Made by a program: the position numbers and the translations under genes
NCBI RefSeq assembly: GCF_013369385.1
Contig: NZ_SZTO01000001.1
Span: 186,001-250,000 of the forward strand
Length of the DNA: 64,000 nucleotides
Source: Vibrio sp. 05-20-BW147
Lineage (GTDB): Bacteria > Pseudomonadota > Gammaproteobacteria > Enterobacterales > Vibrionaceae
Direction of reading: 5' to 3'
Shown here: in pieces, positions 44,676 through 53,527 of the stretch
Layout of the letters: the number at the start of each line of letters is the position of its first letter
Numbering within the stretch: the stretch's first letter is position 1
Notes under the pieces: model-generated
Databases searched by the model: none
Seen by the model: the letters and a program-made list of their open reading frames with translations, nothing else
Told to the model about the DNA's origin: nothing

Positions 44676-46568
44676 TTAGAAGCCTTCGTGATTCAATAAA
44701 AAATCCTCAAATTCCGCTGGTGACATCGCTTTTCCATAGAGAAAGCCTTGAGCGTAGTTACACTCTTCTGTTCGGATAAAGTCTTCTTGAAAGTGGTTTT
44801 CCACGCCTTCCGCTATCACCATCATGTTCAACTTATGCGCCATCGCGATAATGGCACGTGTCAACTCGCGATTGTGTTGTTTGTGTTCTAGTTGGTTGAT
44901 AAAACTGCGGTCAATTTTTAGCGTATCAAACGCGTACTTCTGCAAGTAGCTCAATGATGAGTAGCCTGTACCAAAATCATCCAGTGAAATGTTGACACCA
45001 TAGTGACGTAACTGAGCCAGTACCTCTTGGGCGTACTCTTCATCTTGCAGCAAAATACCTTCGGTGAGTTCGAGTTCAACACATTGAGGCGGGAGTTGAT
45101 AAAGCTCAATAATATCTTGAAGATGCTGAACAAAATGGGGTTCACGAAACTGAATCGGAGAGATATTGATCGCCATTTTGAAGGAGTGAGATGAGAGTTT
45201 ACGCCACTCAGCGGCGTGTTTGAGGGCTTGGTGAAGAACAAAATAACCGATCTCGATAATTTGGCCATTACTTTCTGCTAATGGAATAAAGCGATCGGGT
45301 GAAATCGATCCCAGTTGAGCGGCTTTCCAACGCAGCAGCGCTTCCGCACCGATAACTTTTCCACCTTGTTTCAAACAGATGATCGGCTGAAAATGGACTT
45401 GCATCTCTTGATTCTTTAGTGCATCAGATAGGTGGGATTCTAGTAGTAAGCGCTCTTCCGCTTCTTTCTGAGCGGCGACGTTAAAATAGGAGGCTTGCAA
45501 ACCTTGGTTCTTGGCCACACTCATAGCGGAGCAAGCTCTCTGCATCAAGCTAAACGAATCGGTGGCATCCATAGGTGCTAAGGCAATACCGAGATTACAC
45601 TGCAGGTTCACACTCATCTCGTTAACCATGAAAGGTTGGGTGCAGGCTTTTATCACCCGTTCGATCACCTCCTCTTGTGTTTCCTGATTGCGCTTATGGC
45701 GAGCTGATAGAACAAAATCCGACCCGACAATGCGTGCCAGTTTCCACTCTTTCGGTAATTTGTGGCACAGGCGCTCACTGAGTGAAGAGAGAATTTGATC
45801 GCCAAACATGTAACCATAACTGGCATTCACGAACTTAAAGTTTTTCAAACTAAAGTAGACCAGCGTAATTTGTTCGTCGTGTGAGAGTTTTTTAATCTGC
45901 TTTGCCAAATCATCAGCCAAGGTAATTCGGTTAGGTAACTTGGTTAAAGGATCATAGTGGAGATGAAAATCTAGGTGGGTCTCCGCGGCAGTACGTTGTT
46001 CAACTTCAGTCAGTAAGCGGCTGCTTAAATCGGCGAGCGTTTTGGTTCGTTCCGCCACCTTGGCTTCTAGCTCTTGGTTAAGCTGTGCCAATTCTTCCTT
46101 CCGATACAGCATGTCTAGTTGGCCTTCAATGGCAGTTTGAAAACGACCAAGCAGCGATAGCGAATCTTCATCAAAGTACCGTTCGTGATTATCGAGCATA
46201 CAAATGGTGCCAAAGGGGGTGTTATCGGGCCAGAAGACCGGAAGTCCACAATAGCAAATCATGCCGAGTTTAATATCAGGGTTGCTGTCCCAATTGGGGT
46301 CGGCCAAAGCGTTGGGCACATTAAGCATGCGTCGCTCGCTAATCACGGTTTCACAATAGAGCCCGTGACCAAGGGAGTCTTTGGCGTGCTGCGCGTAGGG
46401 GTTGTTTTCGCTTCGGCTGCTGGAGAAGACTTCTATGTCAGTCTCGTGAATTCTCATGACCAACGCCGCCGGACATTGTGTCATTTTTGCAACTAAATCA
46501 ACAATTTCTTGCCAGCTATTTATCACTGACTCAGGTACCGTGAGTTGTGAGGTATCAATTATTGCCAT
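44676..46568 (-). CDS. GAF-GGDEF-EAL protein, probable c-di-GMP phosphodiesterase
   Basis: A 630-aa cytoplasmic protein: GAF domain (~20-165), coiled coil, GGDEF domain (~205-365), EAL domain (~380-625). The GGDEF signature is degenerate (RIVGSDFVLSA), so cyclase activity is unlikely. The EAL motifs are intact (GAEALLRW, LELTEGILL, DDFGTGYSSLSYLQ, AEGVE), so it probably hydrolyses c-di-GMP. It is the third apparent c-di-GMP enzyme in the window. An N-terminal GAF suggests control by a small ligand or redox state. Confidence 0.93.
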   Translation of the reverse strand: MAIIDTSQLTVPESVINSWQEIVDLVAKMTQCPAALVMRIHETDIEVFSSSRSENNPYAQHAKDSLGHGLYCETVISERRMLNVPNALADPNWDSNPDIKLGMICYCGLPVFWPDNTPFGTICMLDNHERYFDEDSLSLLGRFQTAIEGQLDMLYRKEELAQLNQELEAKVAERTKTLADLSSRLLTEVEQRTAAETHLDFHLHYDPLTKLPNRITLADDLAKQIKKLSHDEQITLVYFSLKNFKFVNASYGYMFGDQILSSLSERLCHKLPKEWKLARIVGSDFVLSARHKRNQETQEEVIERVIKACTQPFMVNEMSVNLQCNLGIALAPMDATDSFSLMQRACSAMSVAKNQGLQASYFNVAAQKEAEERLLLESHLSDALKNQEMQVHFQPIICLKQGGKVIGAEALLRWKAAQLGSISPDRFIPLAESNGQIIEIGYFVLHQALKHAAEWRKLSSHSFKMAINISPIQFREPHFVQHLQDIIELYQLPPQCVELELTEGILLQDEEYAQEVLAQLRHYGVNISLDDFGTGYSSLSYLQKYAFDTLKIDRSFINQLEHKQHNRELTRAIIAMAHKLNMMVIAEGVENHFQEDFIRTEECNYAQGFLYGKAMSPAEFEDFLLNHEGF

Positions 46569-46812
46569 GATCTTTGTCGTTCCATCGATTCAGAAAACAC
46601 AGTGTAATGCTTTGAGCATACCGTTGAGTATAGGCTAGGTTAACGGGGGCGGTAACTAGGGCGCAGAAAAATGACTACCGTTTGAGACGCAAATCAGCCT
46701 CCTTGAGTGGAGGCTGATTAGAGGGGCATGATTCGTCTACAAAAAGATGTCGTCTTAACGCACGTGATTTGGATGAGTGAAAAACACGGGTACTTATTGG
46801 TTTAGTTCCCCA

Positions 46813-47937
46813 CTAGGCGTAATGCGCGGTGAGCGTTATCCAGTTTTTCTGACGACTCATCAGATCCGCTTTGATCTGCTTATAACGAATCTTTAGCAAC
46901 GCTATTTCATAGGTTTTAAAGGCTTTCTGCTTTTTACTATCAAGTAATTGTTTTTTGGTATCGTAGTAGTCTTTCATGGTGACCACTAAGCTATCAAACT
47001 CGGTTTGCAAGTGTTGTTTCAATGTTTCTTGGTCAGCTCGATGGCCAATATTGCTTAGCGCATTTTTAAGACGTGTAGCGGCTCTTGCTTTATCAATTTT
47101 AATTTGGGGAGTTAAACGCAGATTGCCCGTTAAGCCAATCCACGAACAGGCTTTTATCAGCCATTTTGTTGGGTCGTATTGCCACCAGTAAATACCATTA
47201 CGGTAGTCATTTTCAAAAATGTGGTGAAAGTTGTGGTAGCCCTCACCAAAGGTTAGCACCGCCAAAAAGCCATTGTCTCTAGCGCTGTTTTTATCGGTGA
47301 AAGTTTGTTTTCCCCAAATATGAGCTAGAGAGTTGATGAAGAATGTTGAGTGGTGACTTAGTGTTAACCGCAACGCACCAACCACTAGTAGCATGCCGAT
47401 GATGTCTTGATAATACCAGCCAAGCACAAGAGGGATGCCTAAGTTCGTCGCGATAGCGAGAGGGATATAGTATTTGTGCTGCCACATCACCACCTTGTCT
47501 TTCTGTAGATCACGGCAGTTATTGTAGTCATTGTACGTGTCATGATTATAGTCGCGAAGCATCCAGCCAATGTGGGAAAACCAAAATCCACGGCTCGCTG
47601 AATAAGGGTCTTTGTCGTGATGATCGACAAACTTATGGTGCATGCGGTGATCGGATGACCAATGCAGAGCACTATTTTGTAGCGAAAACGCGCCACCGAT
47701 GGCGTAGATTACTCGCAGAATCCCTTTCGCTTGGTAGGTCTTGTGACTCCAAAGACGATGGTATCCGGCGGTGATGGAAAGGTTGGTAAAACTAAATGTG
47801 ATCAAAAGCCAAATAAGGTGCTCGGTTCCATAACCATGTTGCCATCCATACCATGGGGTCACCAAAAGAGCGAGAAACAGAGACAGGCCAAAAATGGTTA
47901 TGTTTAACCAGATCAGAGGGGGGGTAGATTGTTGCAA
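46813..47937 (-). CDS. acyl-CoA desaturase (delta-9 fatty acid desaturase)
   Basis: Membrane di-iron desaturase of 374 aa. The three histidine boxes are HRLWSH, HRMHH and HNFHH, embedded in four hydrophobic segments, followed by a basic helical C-terminal tail (~100 aa) with several Lys/Gln-rich stretches. It introduces a double bond into acyl chains for membrane fluidity. The start codon is TTG with GAGG six bases upstream. The promoter is overlapped by a perfect 13-bp-arm palindrome, suggesting repression by a FabR/DesT-type regulator. Confidence 0.93.
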   Translation of the reverse strand: MQQSTPPLIWLNITIFGLSLFLALLVTPWYGWQHGYGTEHLIWLLITFSFTNLSITAGYHRLWSHKTYQAKGILRVIYAIGGAFSLQNSALHWSSDHRMHHKFVDHHDKDPYSASRGFWFSHIGWMLRDYNHDTYNDYNNCRDLQKDKVVMWQHKYYIPLAIATNLGIPLVLGWYYQDIIGMLLVVGALRLTLSHHSTFFINSLAHIWGKQTFTDKNSARDNGFLAVLTFGEGYHNFHHIFENDYRNGIYWWQYDPTKWLIKACSWIGLTGNLRLTPQIKIDKARAATRLKNALSNIGHRADQETLKQHLQTEFDSLVVTMKDYYDTKKQLLDSKKQKAFKTYEIALLKIRYKQIKADLMSRQKNWITLTAHYA

Positions 47938-47957
47938 AGTACACCTCGTTTAAGCTA

Positions 47958-47992
47958 ACAACTGTACGCTAGAATATCCAGCGTACAGTTGT
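47958..47992 (-). promoter_or_regulatory. perfect palindromic operator over the desaturase promoter
   Basis: Arms ACAACTGTACGCT (47958-47970) and AGCGTACAGTTGT (47980-47992), 9-bp spacer. On the minus strand a -35 TTGACT (47999-47994), 17-bp spacer and -10 TATTCT (47976-47971) overlap it. AGCGTACA is the half-site reported for FabR-type regulators, though here the half-sites point outward. Confidence 0.6.
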
Positions 47993-48103
47993 AAGTCAAA
48001 CTTATAAACAAATATGTGAATGGAATGTTTCCCTTTTTAGGTGCAATAAGTGTAGTATTAACTTCCACAATATATGCAGATTGGTAGCGATAAGGACTTT
48101 TAA

Positions 48104-48652
48104 ATGGATTTTAAAGTGGCGAATTATTGCGATTTTGAGCGGGTGTCTCTGCTCCAAGCAAATAGTCTTAAGTCACATTATGGTGGCATCTTGAGTGATC
48201 AATACCTGGCAAATGAGGTGTCCGCCGAGAAGTTGTTACTATGGCAGACTCGCTTAACAAACCCGCCTTTTGGACAGCATATCGTCCTCGCTGAAGAAGG
48301 AGGGTTATTGCTTGGCTTCATTTGCGCATTTGGCAATCATGATTTTGAGTTGGGTACGTATATTGACTCTTTGTATGTAGATGATGCTTTCCAGCATCGT
48401 GGGATAGGAAGGCAGTTACTTAAACAAATAGCAGAATGGCATCAGCATTATTTCAGTGACAAAGGTCTTTACTTGCAAGTGAGCGAATCCAACACCGAAG
48501 CAATTGATTTTTATCTACATATGGGCGGAAAAGTCGCTGATATCAGGAAAAGAGAAGATCTCTCGGGAGAAATTGTCGTGGAGAAAGTCATTACATGGCC
48601 AAATGCGGACGCGTTAACGACCGGGCTTGCCGTTGCTTTTGTGCATAGCTGA
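48104..48652 (+). CDS. GNAT-family N-acetyltransferase
   Basis: A 182-aa protein with a GNAT fold: strand/helix motif A IDSLYVDDAFQHRGIGRQLL (acetyl-CoA loop QHRGIG), followed by LYLQVSESNTEAIDFYLHMG (motif B). Substrate unknown. It is divergent from the desaturase and separated from the following gene by a terminator. Confidence 0.9.
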   Translation: MDFKVANYCDFERVSLLQANSLKSHYGGILSDQYLANEVSAEKLLLWQTRLTNPPFGQHIVLAEEGGLLLGFICAFGNHDFELGTYIDSLYVDDAFQHRGIGRQLLKQIAEWHQHYFSDKGLYLQVSESNTEAIDFYLHMGGKVADIRKREDLSGEIVVEKVITWPNADALTTGLAVAFVHS

Positions 48653-48673
48653 GAGGACATTGCACCAATAAAA

Positions 48674-48698
48674 AAGGGATGCTCTTTCAGCATCCCTT
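48674..48698. terminator. bidirectional terminator between GNAT gene and ylqF
   Basis: Stem AAGGGATGCT / AGCATCCCTT with loop CTTTC, preceded by an A run and followed by TCTC; convergent genes flank it. Confidence 0.8.
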
Positions 48699-48705
48699 CT
48701 CATAA

Positions 48706-49650
48706 TTAACGTTTGTTGCGCAGGTAGCGTTTGCGGCGCTCCTCTTTATTTTTCGCTTTCTCTTCAGCACGACGCTCTGCTTCAAGCTCTACTTCAACTA
48801 GCTCTGTCGTTATCATTTCTGGGCGCTCGAGTGTTATTTGGCCTAAAGTTCCACTACGAAGCTCATGGAGCAAAATTTCACTGGCTTTATGAATATCGAC
48901 TCGTCCTCCGGCTCTTAATGCCCCACGACGTTGGCCTATTTCTTCCATAAGTTCAACATCCGTTTCCGGTAGTTGTTCGATTTGATAACGTTCTTTCAGC
49001 TTGTCTGGATAGTGCTTTGCTAAGTACTCCACCGTGTAAAAGGCCACTTCATCATATTCCATAGCCGTGTCTTTCACTGCTCCCGTTGCCGCCAAACGAA
49101 AACCACTGTGTGGGTTTTCTACTTTAGGCCACAAGATTCCAGGAGTATCGGACAACACAATGCCATTTTGCAGATTGATGCGTTGCTGACGACGAGTCAC
49201 TGCCGGCTGGTTGCCGGTTTGCGCGATTGCTCGACCTGCAAGTGTGTTGATAATAGTGGACTTACCTACGTTAGGAATACCCATAATCATGGTGCGAATA
49301 TTTTTACCTACCTCTTCACGATGGGGTGCTAACTTACGGCAGAGCTCGAGAATTTTGTGAACTTCTTGGGTTTGAGAGGTGGTGATCGCCATTGCTTTCA
49401 CGTTTTGTTCTTGCTCAAGGTGCTCGATCCAAAGTTGAGTGAGTTCAGGATCGGCTAAGTCGCGCTTGTTAAGCACCTTAACAACGGGCTTGTCACCACG
49501 AATTTTTGAAATCAAAGGGTTTTCGCTACTAAAAGGAATACGTGCATCCAGCACTTCAATGATAACGTCGACTTGTGGAATGGCCTCTTCTATTTCTTTG
49601 CGGGCTTTATGCATGTGCCCTGGAAACCATTGAATTGAGTTGTTAACCAT
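48706..49650 (-). CDS. ylqF: ribosome biogenesis GTPase YlqF/RbgA-like
   Basis: Circularly permuted GTPase of 314 aa acting in large-subunit assembly. The G4 motif comes first (VLNKRDLAD, ~residue 58), then G1 (GIPNVGKSTIIN) and G3 (DTPG). The N-terminal IQWFPGHMHKARKEI signature is typical. A highly charged C-terminal tail (EERRKRYLRNKR) likely contacts rRNA. The ATG at 49650 was preferred over one 15 codons upstream because it starts at the conserved VNNSIQWFPGHM. Confidence 0.94.
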   Translation of the reverse strand: MVNNSIQWFPGHMHKARKEIEEAIPQVDVIIEVLDARIPFSSENPLISKIRGDKPVVKVLNKRDLADPELTQLWIEHLEQEQNVKAMAITTSQTQEVHKILELCRKLAPHREEVGKNIRTMIMGIPNVGKSTIINTLAGRAIAQTGNQPAVTRRQQRINLQNGIVLSDTPGILWPKVENPHSGFRLAATGAVKDTAMEYDEVAFYTVEYLAKHYPDKLKERYQIEQLPETDVELMEEIGQRRGALRAGGRVDIHKASEILLHELRSGTLGQITLERPEMITTELVEVELEAERRAEEKAKNKEERRKRYLRNKR

Positions 49651-49823
49651 TTGAATATTTACCTTTTTTAAATGAAATGTGGCCTTTAATGACAATTAAA
49701 TTCATTCATCTGAGTACTTAGGCTCGATGGGCCCATAGCCGCTAAGTTTATCATTATATGGAGATAGGATGAAGGGTGAGAAAGAACGCCACTGACGAGT
49801 GGCGCTCTTGATGTACAGATAGC

Positions 49824-51353
49824 TTATGCGTTTTGTGGACGTGGCTTACGACGTTGAGCCGAAGGCTTGCCATTGGCAGGCTTGCTGTTACCAGTTTTCG
49901 CGCTGTTTGGTTTGGCGTGACTTGGCTTGCCGTTTGTTTTGCCATTCGCGTTGTTCGCAGGTTTCGAGCCCTTTGTATTTGGTCTCTTACCTTTGTTGGT
50001 TGAATCGTTGTTACCTTCTTTTGGTGCAGAAAACTGACGTTTGGCTTTGCCATTGCCACGGTTTTGCCCTTGAGGTTTGTCCGCAGTTTTTGCCTTTTGG
50101 CTGCCTTTGCTGCTCGCCTCACTGCCTGCTGCTTCCGCATTAGGTGCTTTCGGTTTCTTTGGCTTCTTCGGTTTTTTCGGCTTAATTGGGCGCGTATCCA
50201 GTTTAGATTCTGGTACTGCGTTGGTTGGCGTGTAACCTTCCAGCGCTTTGCGAGGTAGCAGTTCTTGAATTAAACGCTCAATGGCAAACAGTTCAGGCGC
50301 TTCGAGCGCACATACTAGAGAAATTGCCTTACCCGTTTCACCCGCGCGGCCAGTACGGCCAATGCGATGTACATAATCTTCCGCCACTTTTGGAAGCTCA
50401 AAGTTTACGACTTGAGGAAGCTGAGGAATATCGATACCGCGTGCGGCGATGTCGGTTGCCACCAACACGCGAACTTCGCCTGATTTAAAATCCGCCAACG
50501 CTTTGGTACGCGCACCTTGGCTCTTGTTGCCGTGGATAGCGGCAGCAGTCAGGCCTTGATCGGTAAGGAAAGCCGCTAGACGGTTTGCGCCATGCTTGGT
50601 ACGAGTAAACACCAGTACTTGTTGCCAGTCACCGTCATTAATCAGCTTGGCAAGCATCGCTGGCTTTTTCTTTACGTCTGCTGGGTAGATGCATTGCTCT
50701 ACGGTGCGAGCCGTTGAGTTGGCTGGGTTAACTGAAATCTCGATAGGGTTGTTCACCAAGCCTTTTGCCAGTTCACGAATTTCGTCAGAAAACGTGGCTG
50801 AGAACAGCAGGTTTTGGCGTTTTGCTGGCAACAATGCCAGAATCTTGCGGATATCACGAATGAAACCCATATCCAACATGCGGTCGGCTTCGTCCAGTAC
50901 CAGCACTTCGAGCTGATCAAACTTCACTGCATTTTGGCTGTACAAGTCCATCAAGCGGCCTGGTGTTGCCACTAATACATCAGCACCTTTACGCAGGCGC
51001 AGCATTTGTGGGTTGATTTTCACACCACCAAACACCACCGCACTGTTTAAGTCCAAGTGGCGGCCATACATAAAGACGTTTTCTTGTACTTGCGCGGCTA
51101 ATTCGCGGGTCGGCGTTAAGATAAGGGCACGAATGTGGTTTGCACGCACACGTGGCCCTTTTGCCAGACGTTCAAGAATAGGCAGCGTGAAGCCCGCAGT
51201 TTTACCTGTTCCTGTCTGTGCCGCCGCCATGACATCTTTGCCTTCTAAAATAGCAGGAATGGCCTGCAATTGGATGGGAGAAGGGGTGTCATAGCCTTTT
51301 TCCTGAATAGCTTTAAGGATTGGTGCAGACAGACCTAAGGAGGTAAAACCCAT
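49824..51353 (-). CDS. rhlE: DEAD-box RNA helicase, RhlE-type
   Basis: A 509-aa helicase with [17 protein letters not shown] (motif I), [15 protein letters not shown] (II), [10 protein letters not shown] (III), [17 protein letters not shown] and [10 protein letters not shown] (V-VI). Residues beyond ~385 form a long low-complexity tail rich in Lys, Pro, Asn, Gly and Ser ([12 protein letters not shown] and NG/AN-rich repeats), typical of RhlE-like helicases that bind RNA nonspecifically. Probable role: ribosome assembly and RNA decay, especially in the cold. Confidence 0.93.
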   Translation of the reverse strand: MGFTSLGLSAPILKAIQEKGYDTPSPIQLQAIPAILEGKDVMAAAQTGTGKTAGFTLPILERLAKGPRVRANHIRALILTPTRELAAQVQENVFMYGRHLDLNSAVVFGGVKINPQMLRLRKGADVLVATPGRLMDLYSQNAVKFDQLEVLVLDEADRMLDMGFIRDIRKILALLPAKRQNLLFSATFSDEIRELAKGLVNNPIEISVNPANSTARTVEQCIYPADVKKKPAMLAKLINDGDWQQVLVFTRTKHGANRLAAFLTDQGLTAAAIHGNKSQGARTKALADFKSGEVRVLVATDIAARGIDIPQLPQVVNFELPKVAEDYVHRIGRTGRAGETGKAISLVCALEAPELFAIERLIQELLPRKALEGYTPTNAVPESKLDTRPIKPKKPKKPKKPKAPNAEAAGSEASSKGSQKAKTADKPQGQNRGNGKAKRQFSAPKEGNNDSTNKGKRPNTKGSKPANNANGKTNGKPSHAKPNSAKTGNSKPANGKPSAQRRKPRPQNA

Positions 51354-51592
51354 GTATGATTCTCTATATTAGTAAAGTCAGGGCCGACGATTTCGCTATC
51401 GGCCAAAAGTGCGACATTCTGAGGCTTTTAAGGGGGGACTTCAACCGATAATTCTCCTTTCTCGAAATCCGTCATTTGGGAATCTTTGTGTGATCGATCT
51501 CTCTTTTCTGTTTTCGTCTTTAAATTCGTGCTTTACCTCAATTTAACTTGAGGTTTTAGGCTGTTCTTTGTCAGTTAAGTGCAAGGAGCAAA

Positions 51593-52024
51593 ATGATGAA
51601 AAGCTATGTAGAACACGCCAACATGTCAGTGGTTGATGCGCAGAAAACCATTCATTTCTTAACCAGTGCGATTCCCGAATGGCGAGTGCGTGGCGGGGGA
51701 AAGTTGGACAACTGGTTTGGCCGCGCGATCGAGTGGTTCCATGTTGGCGATGAACACAGTTATATCGCCATCAGCACTGGTGGAGAGGGGGATGCTGCGA
51801 ATTGGACAACGGCTTTCACGGGGGTAAAGCATATTGGTATCGTGGTACCCAATGTGGATGCGGTGGTCGAACGACTCGCGTTAGCGGGCTACGCTTTAGA
51901 TCATTGGGGTGGCGATCATCCACATCGCAAGAGCGTTTACTATCTCGAAGATCATGGTTTCCAGTTCGAATTTGTTGAGTACTTTAGTCAAGAAAATGAT
52001 CTGAAAAACGATTACACGCTATAA
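51593..52024 (+). CDS. VOC (glyoxalase/bleomycin-resistance) family protein
   Basis: A 143-aa single-chain vicinal-oxygen-chelate protein with two beta-alpha-beta modules (NMSVVDAQKTIHFLTSAIP; VKHIGIVVPNVDAVVERLAL) and the metal-ligand-like FQFEFVEYF strand near the end. Two consecutive ATG codons follow a GGAG site. Transcribed with the next VOC gene 29 bp away, so probably one operon. Reaction unknown. Confidence 0.87.
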   Translation: MMKSYVEHANMSVVDAQKTIHFLTSAIPEWRVRGGGKLDNWFGRAIEWFHVGDEHSYIAISTGGEGDAANWTTAFTGVKHIGIVVPNVDAVVERLALAGYALDHWGGDHPHRKSVYYLEDHGFQFEFVEYFSQENDLKNDYTL

Positions 52025-52053
52025 CTAAAAATAGCAGAAAGGAGAGAAACGTC

Positions 52054-52476
52054 ATGGAGAAGGCGAGGCCAATTCAGTTGCAAGCGATTGATCACATTGT
52101 GTTGCGGGTGGTGGATCTACCCAAGATGCTGGCATTTTATTGCGATATTTTAGGTTGTGTTGTTGAGCGTGAAGTGGCCGAGTTTGGTTTAACTCAGTTG
52201 CGAGCAGGCAGTGCACTGATTGATCTGGTTACGGTGGACAGCAAGCTCGGGCGACAAGGCGGCAAAGCTCCCGAGCAAGAAGGGCGAAATCTGGATCACT
52301 TCTGTTTGCAAATTACCCCTAAAGATGAGCAAGAGATTCTCGATTTTCTCATTCAACACGGGGTGATGGTGGAAGCTTTCGCCAATCGTTATGGCGCGCA
52401 GGGGTTTGGCCGTTCCATTTACCTCTCCGATCCTGAGGGCAATACGGTTGAGCTAAAACCTGAGAATTTTGATTGA
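52054..52476 (+). CDS. VOC family protein
   Basis: A 140-aa VOC protein with the recognisable metal ligands IDHIVLRVVDLPKMLAFY (His), LDHFCLQI (His) and the C-terminal SDPEGNTVELK (Glu). AAAGGAG precedes the ATG. The motifs are closer to glyoxalase-I/fosfomycin-resistance-type members than those of its neighbour. The pair might act on related substrates. Confidence 0.9.
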   Translation: MEKARPIQLQAIDHIVLRVVDLPKMLAFYCDILGCVVEREVAEFGLTQLRAGSALIDLVTVDSKLGRQGGKAPEQEGRNLDHFCLQITPKDEQEILDFLIQHGVMVEAFANRYGAQGFGRSIYLSDPEGNTVELKPENFD

Positions 52477-52487
52477 TGCTTACAACA

Positions 52488-52517
52488 AAAAACTGTCTCC
52501 ACATGGGAGACAGTTTC
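52488..52517 (-). terminator. intrinsic terminator
   Basis: Stem AAACTGTCTCC / GGAGACAGTTT with an ACATG loop; on the minus strand it is followed by a T run, so it ends the small membrane-protein gene at 52571-52819, and may also stop the VOC operon. Confidence 0.75.
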
Positions 52518-52570
52518 AAAAAAATAATGTTTAAAAAGTCTTACGAAATAAAGACATACAATATAAATTG

Positions 52571-52819
52571 TTATGCTTGTTCAGGCGTTAGAGTTTTTTT
52601 TTCCTGTTGCATTTTCGCTAGGAAGTAGATGTTCACGCAGGCGATGAAGCCGTTTGTTACCACAACTGGCCATGCGTCAATCATCAGACCGTATGCTGTG
52701 AATAGTGCACAACCGATGAAGTTTAAAACGCGTAGACGAACGATATCTTTCATCATTAGCGAAATCGCTACCATGATTGAAGCAGCGTAGCCTAGAATTT
52801 CAACCATATTCATTTCCAT
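52571..52819 (-). CDS. small inner-membrane protein, YgjV/SemiSWEET-like
   Basis: An 82-aa protein with three hydrophobic helices (EILGYAASIMVAISLMM; LNFIGCALFTAYGLMI; VVVTNGFIACVNIYFL) in the layout of the YgjV or PQ-loop half-transporter families, and a charged C-terminus. GAGGG precedes the first of three clustered ATGs. Substrate and function unknown. Confidence 0.75.
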   Translation of the reverse strand: MEMNMVEILGYAASIMVAISLMMKDIVRLRVLNFIGCALFTAYGLMIDAWPVVVTNGFIACVNIYFLAKMQQEKKTLTPEQA

Positions 52820-53166
52820 AATTTGACCCTCTTAAATCTTGCCGAATATGTCGGTACCAATTCTTCTCTTCTTGAGATAAGTGAGGAAGCTCCATGCCTC
52901 GAATGGTCTAATTTTGTTTTCGTTAAGTGCACTATATCAATGGAAAATCCGTGATGAAAGCCTCAATTCAAGGTTAAGAGAAGGTTAGCGATTACGCAAA
53001 CGTTTAGAAAGAAAAACGCAACGTACAGAACTATCAATACGCTCAATAAGAATGGCAGAATTTTGGTGCTACATTATTTCTCCTGCCTATTGAAACGATA
53101 GTTGGACAGAGAGATATCGCTCATCTATTATTGCTAACGAGAATTATTATCATCAAGTGTCTTTAT
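52820..53166. other. divergent intergenic region with a Fur box
   Basis: 347 bp between two divergent small membrane-protein genes. The Fur box at 53136-53154 is the only element I recognise; no ORF of note is present. Confidence 0.55.
53136..53154 (+). promoter_or_regulatory. Fur box
   Basis: AACGAGAATTATTATCATC matches the vibrio-type consensus AATGANAATNATTNTCATT at all defined positions except two, and lies just 12 bp before the start of a small membrane-protein gene. Iron-dependent repression is inferred. Confidence 0.65.
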
Positions 53167-53433
53167 ATGTCTATTTTGATTGCTGTGTTGTTTTCGCTGT
53201 TATTGATCGTAAAAATGAAAGTAGAAAAGGCTTATGCTTTATTGCACATCGTATTGCATGCGGTTTTTCTTATTTTAGCCGGGCATACCTATGCAGTGAG
53301 TTATTTGATTGTGATGTTTTTTTCAGCCCCGATTCAGATTGCCATGTGTCATCGTGGGGAGTGCAAAGAAAAAGGGCATAAGTGGTTTTCTTTATTGCCA
53401 GCGTTTGTGGTGATCATCGTGGCTTTTCTTTGA
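53167..53433 (+). CDS. small Fur-regulated membrane protein
   Basis: An 88-aa protein with three hydrophobic segments (SILIAVLFSLLLIVKM; LLHIVLHAVFLILAGHTYAV; SLLPAFVVIIVAFL) and a short loop with a Cys pair (MCHRGECKEKG) that could bind metal. The ATG at 53167 is preferred over an upstream TTG that would overlap the Fur box. The Fur box suggests a role in iron starvation; no family is recognised. Confidence 0.65.
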   Translation: MSILIAVLFSLLLIVKMKVEKAYALLHIVLHAVFLILAGHTYAVSYLIVMFFSAPIQIAMCHRGECKEKGHKWFSLLPAFVVIIVAFL

Positions 53434-53527
53434 ACGCTAAAAGGTTGATCGTCTGGGTGTTTGTGCTTCACGGCTTAATTGAGAGTAATTAAGCCGTGAG
53501 AAACAGCTGTTTTGAGAGACTGTCGCT

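Noticed and set aside
46692..46719. Hairpin with 11-bp stem between the desaturase and GGDEF-EAL genes as a terminator
   Set aside because: No T run follows on either strand; it may be structural, but I cannot assign a role.
49826..50258. Long plus-strand frames opposite the RhlE tail
   Set aside because: They mirror the low-complexity Lys/Pro codons of the helicase tail (Cys/Phe/Leu-rich artefacts).
53469..53498. 12-bp-arm hairpin between the Fur-box gene and HMG-CoA reductase as a terminator
   Set aside because: No T run on either side; a weak convergent terminator is possible but not supported.
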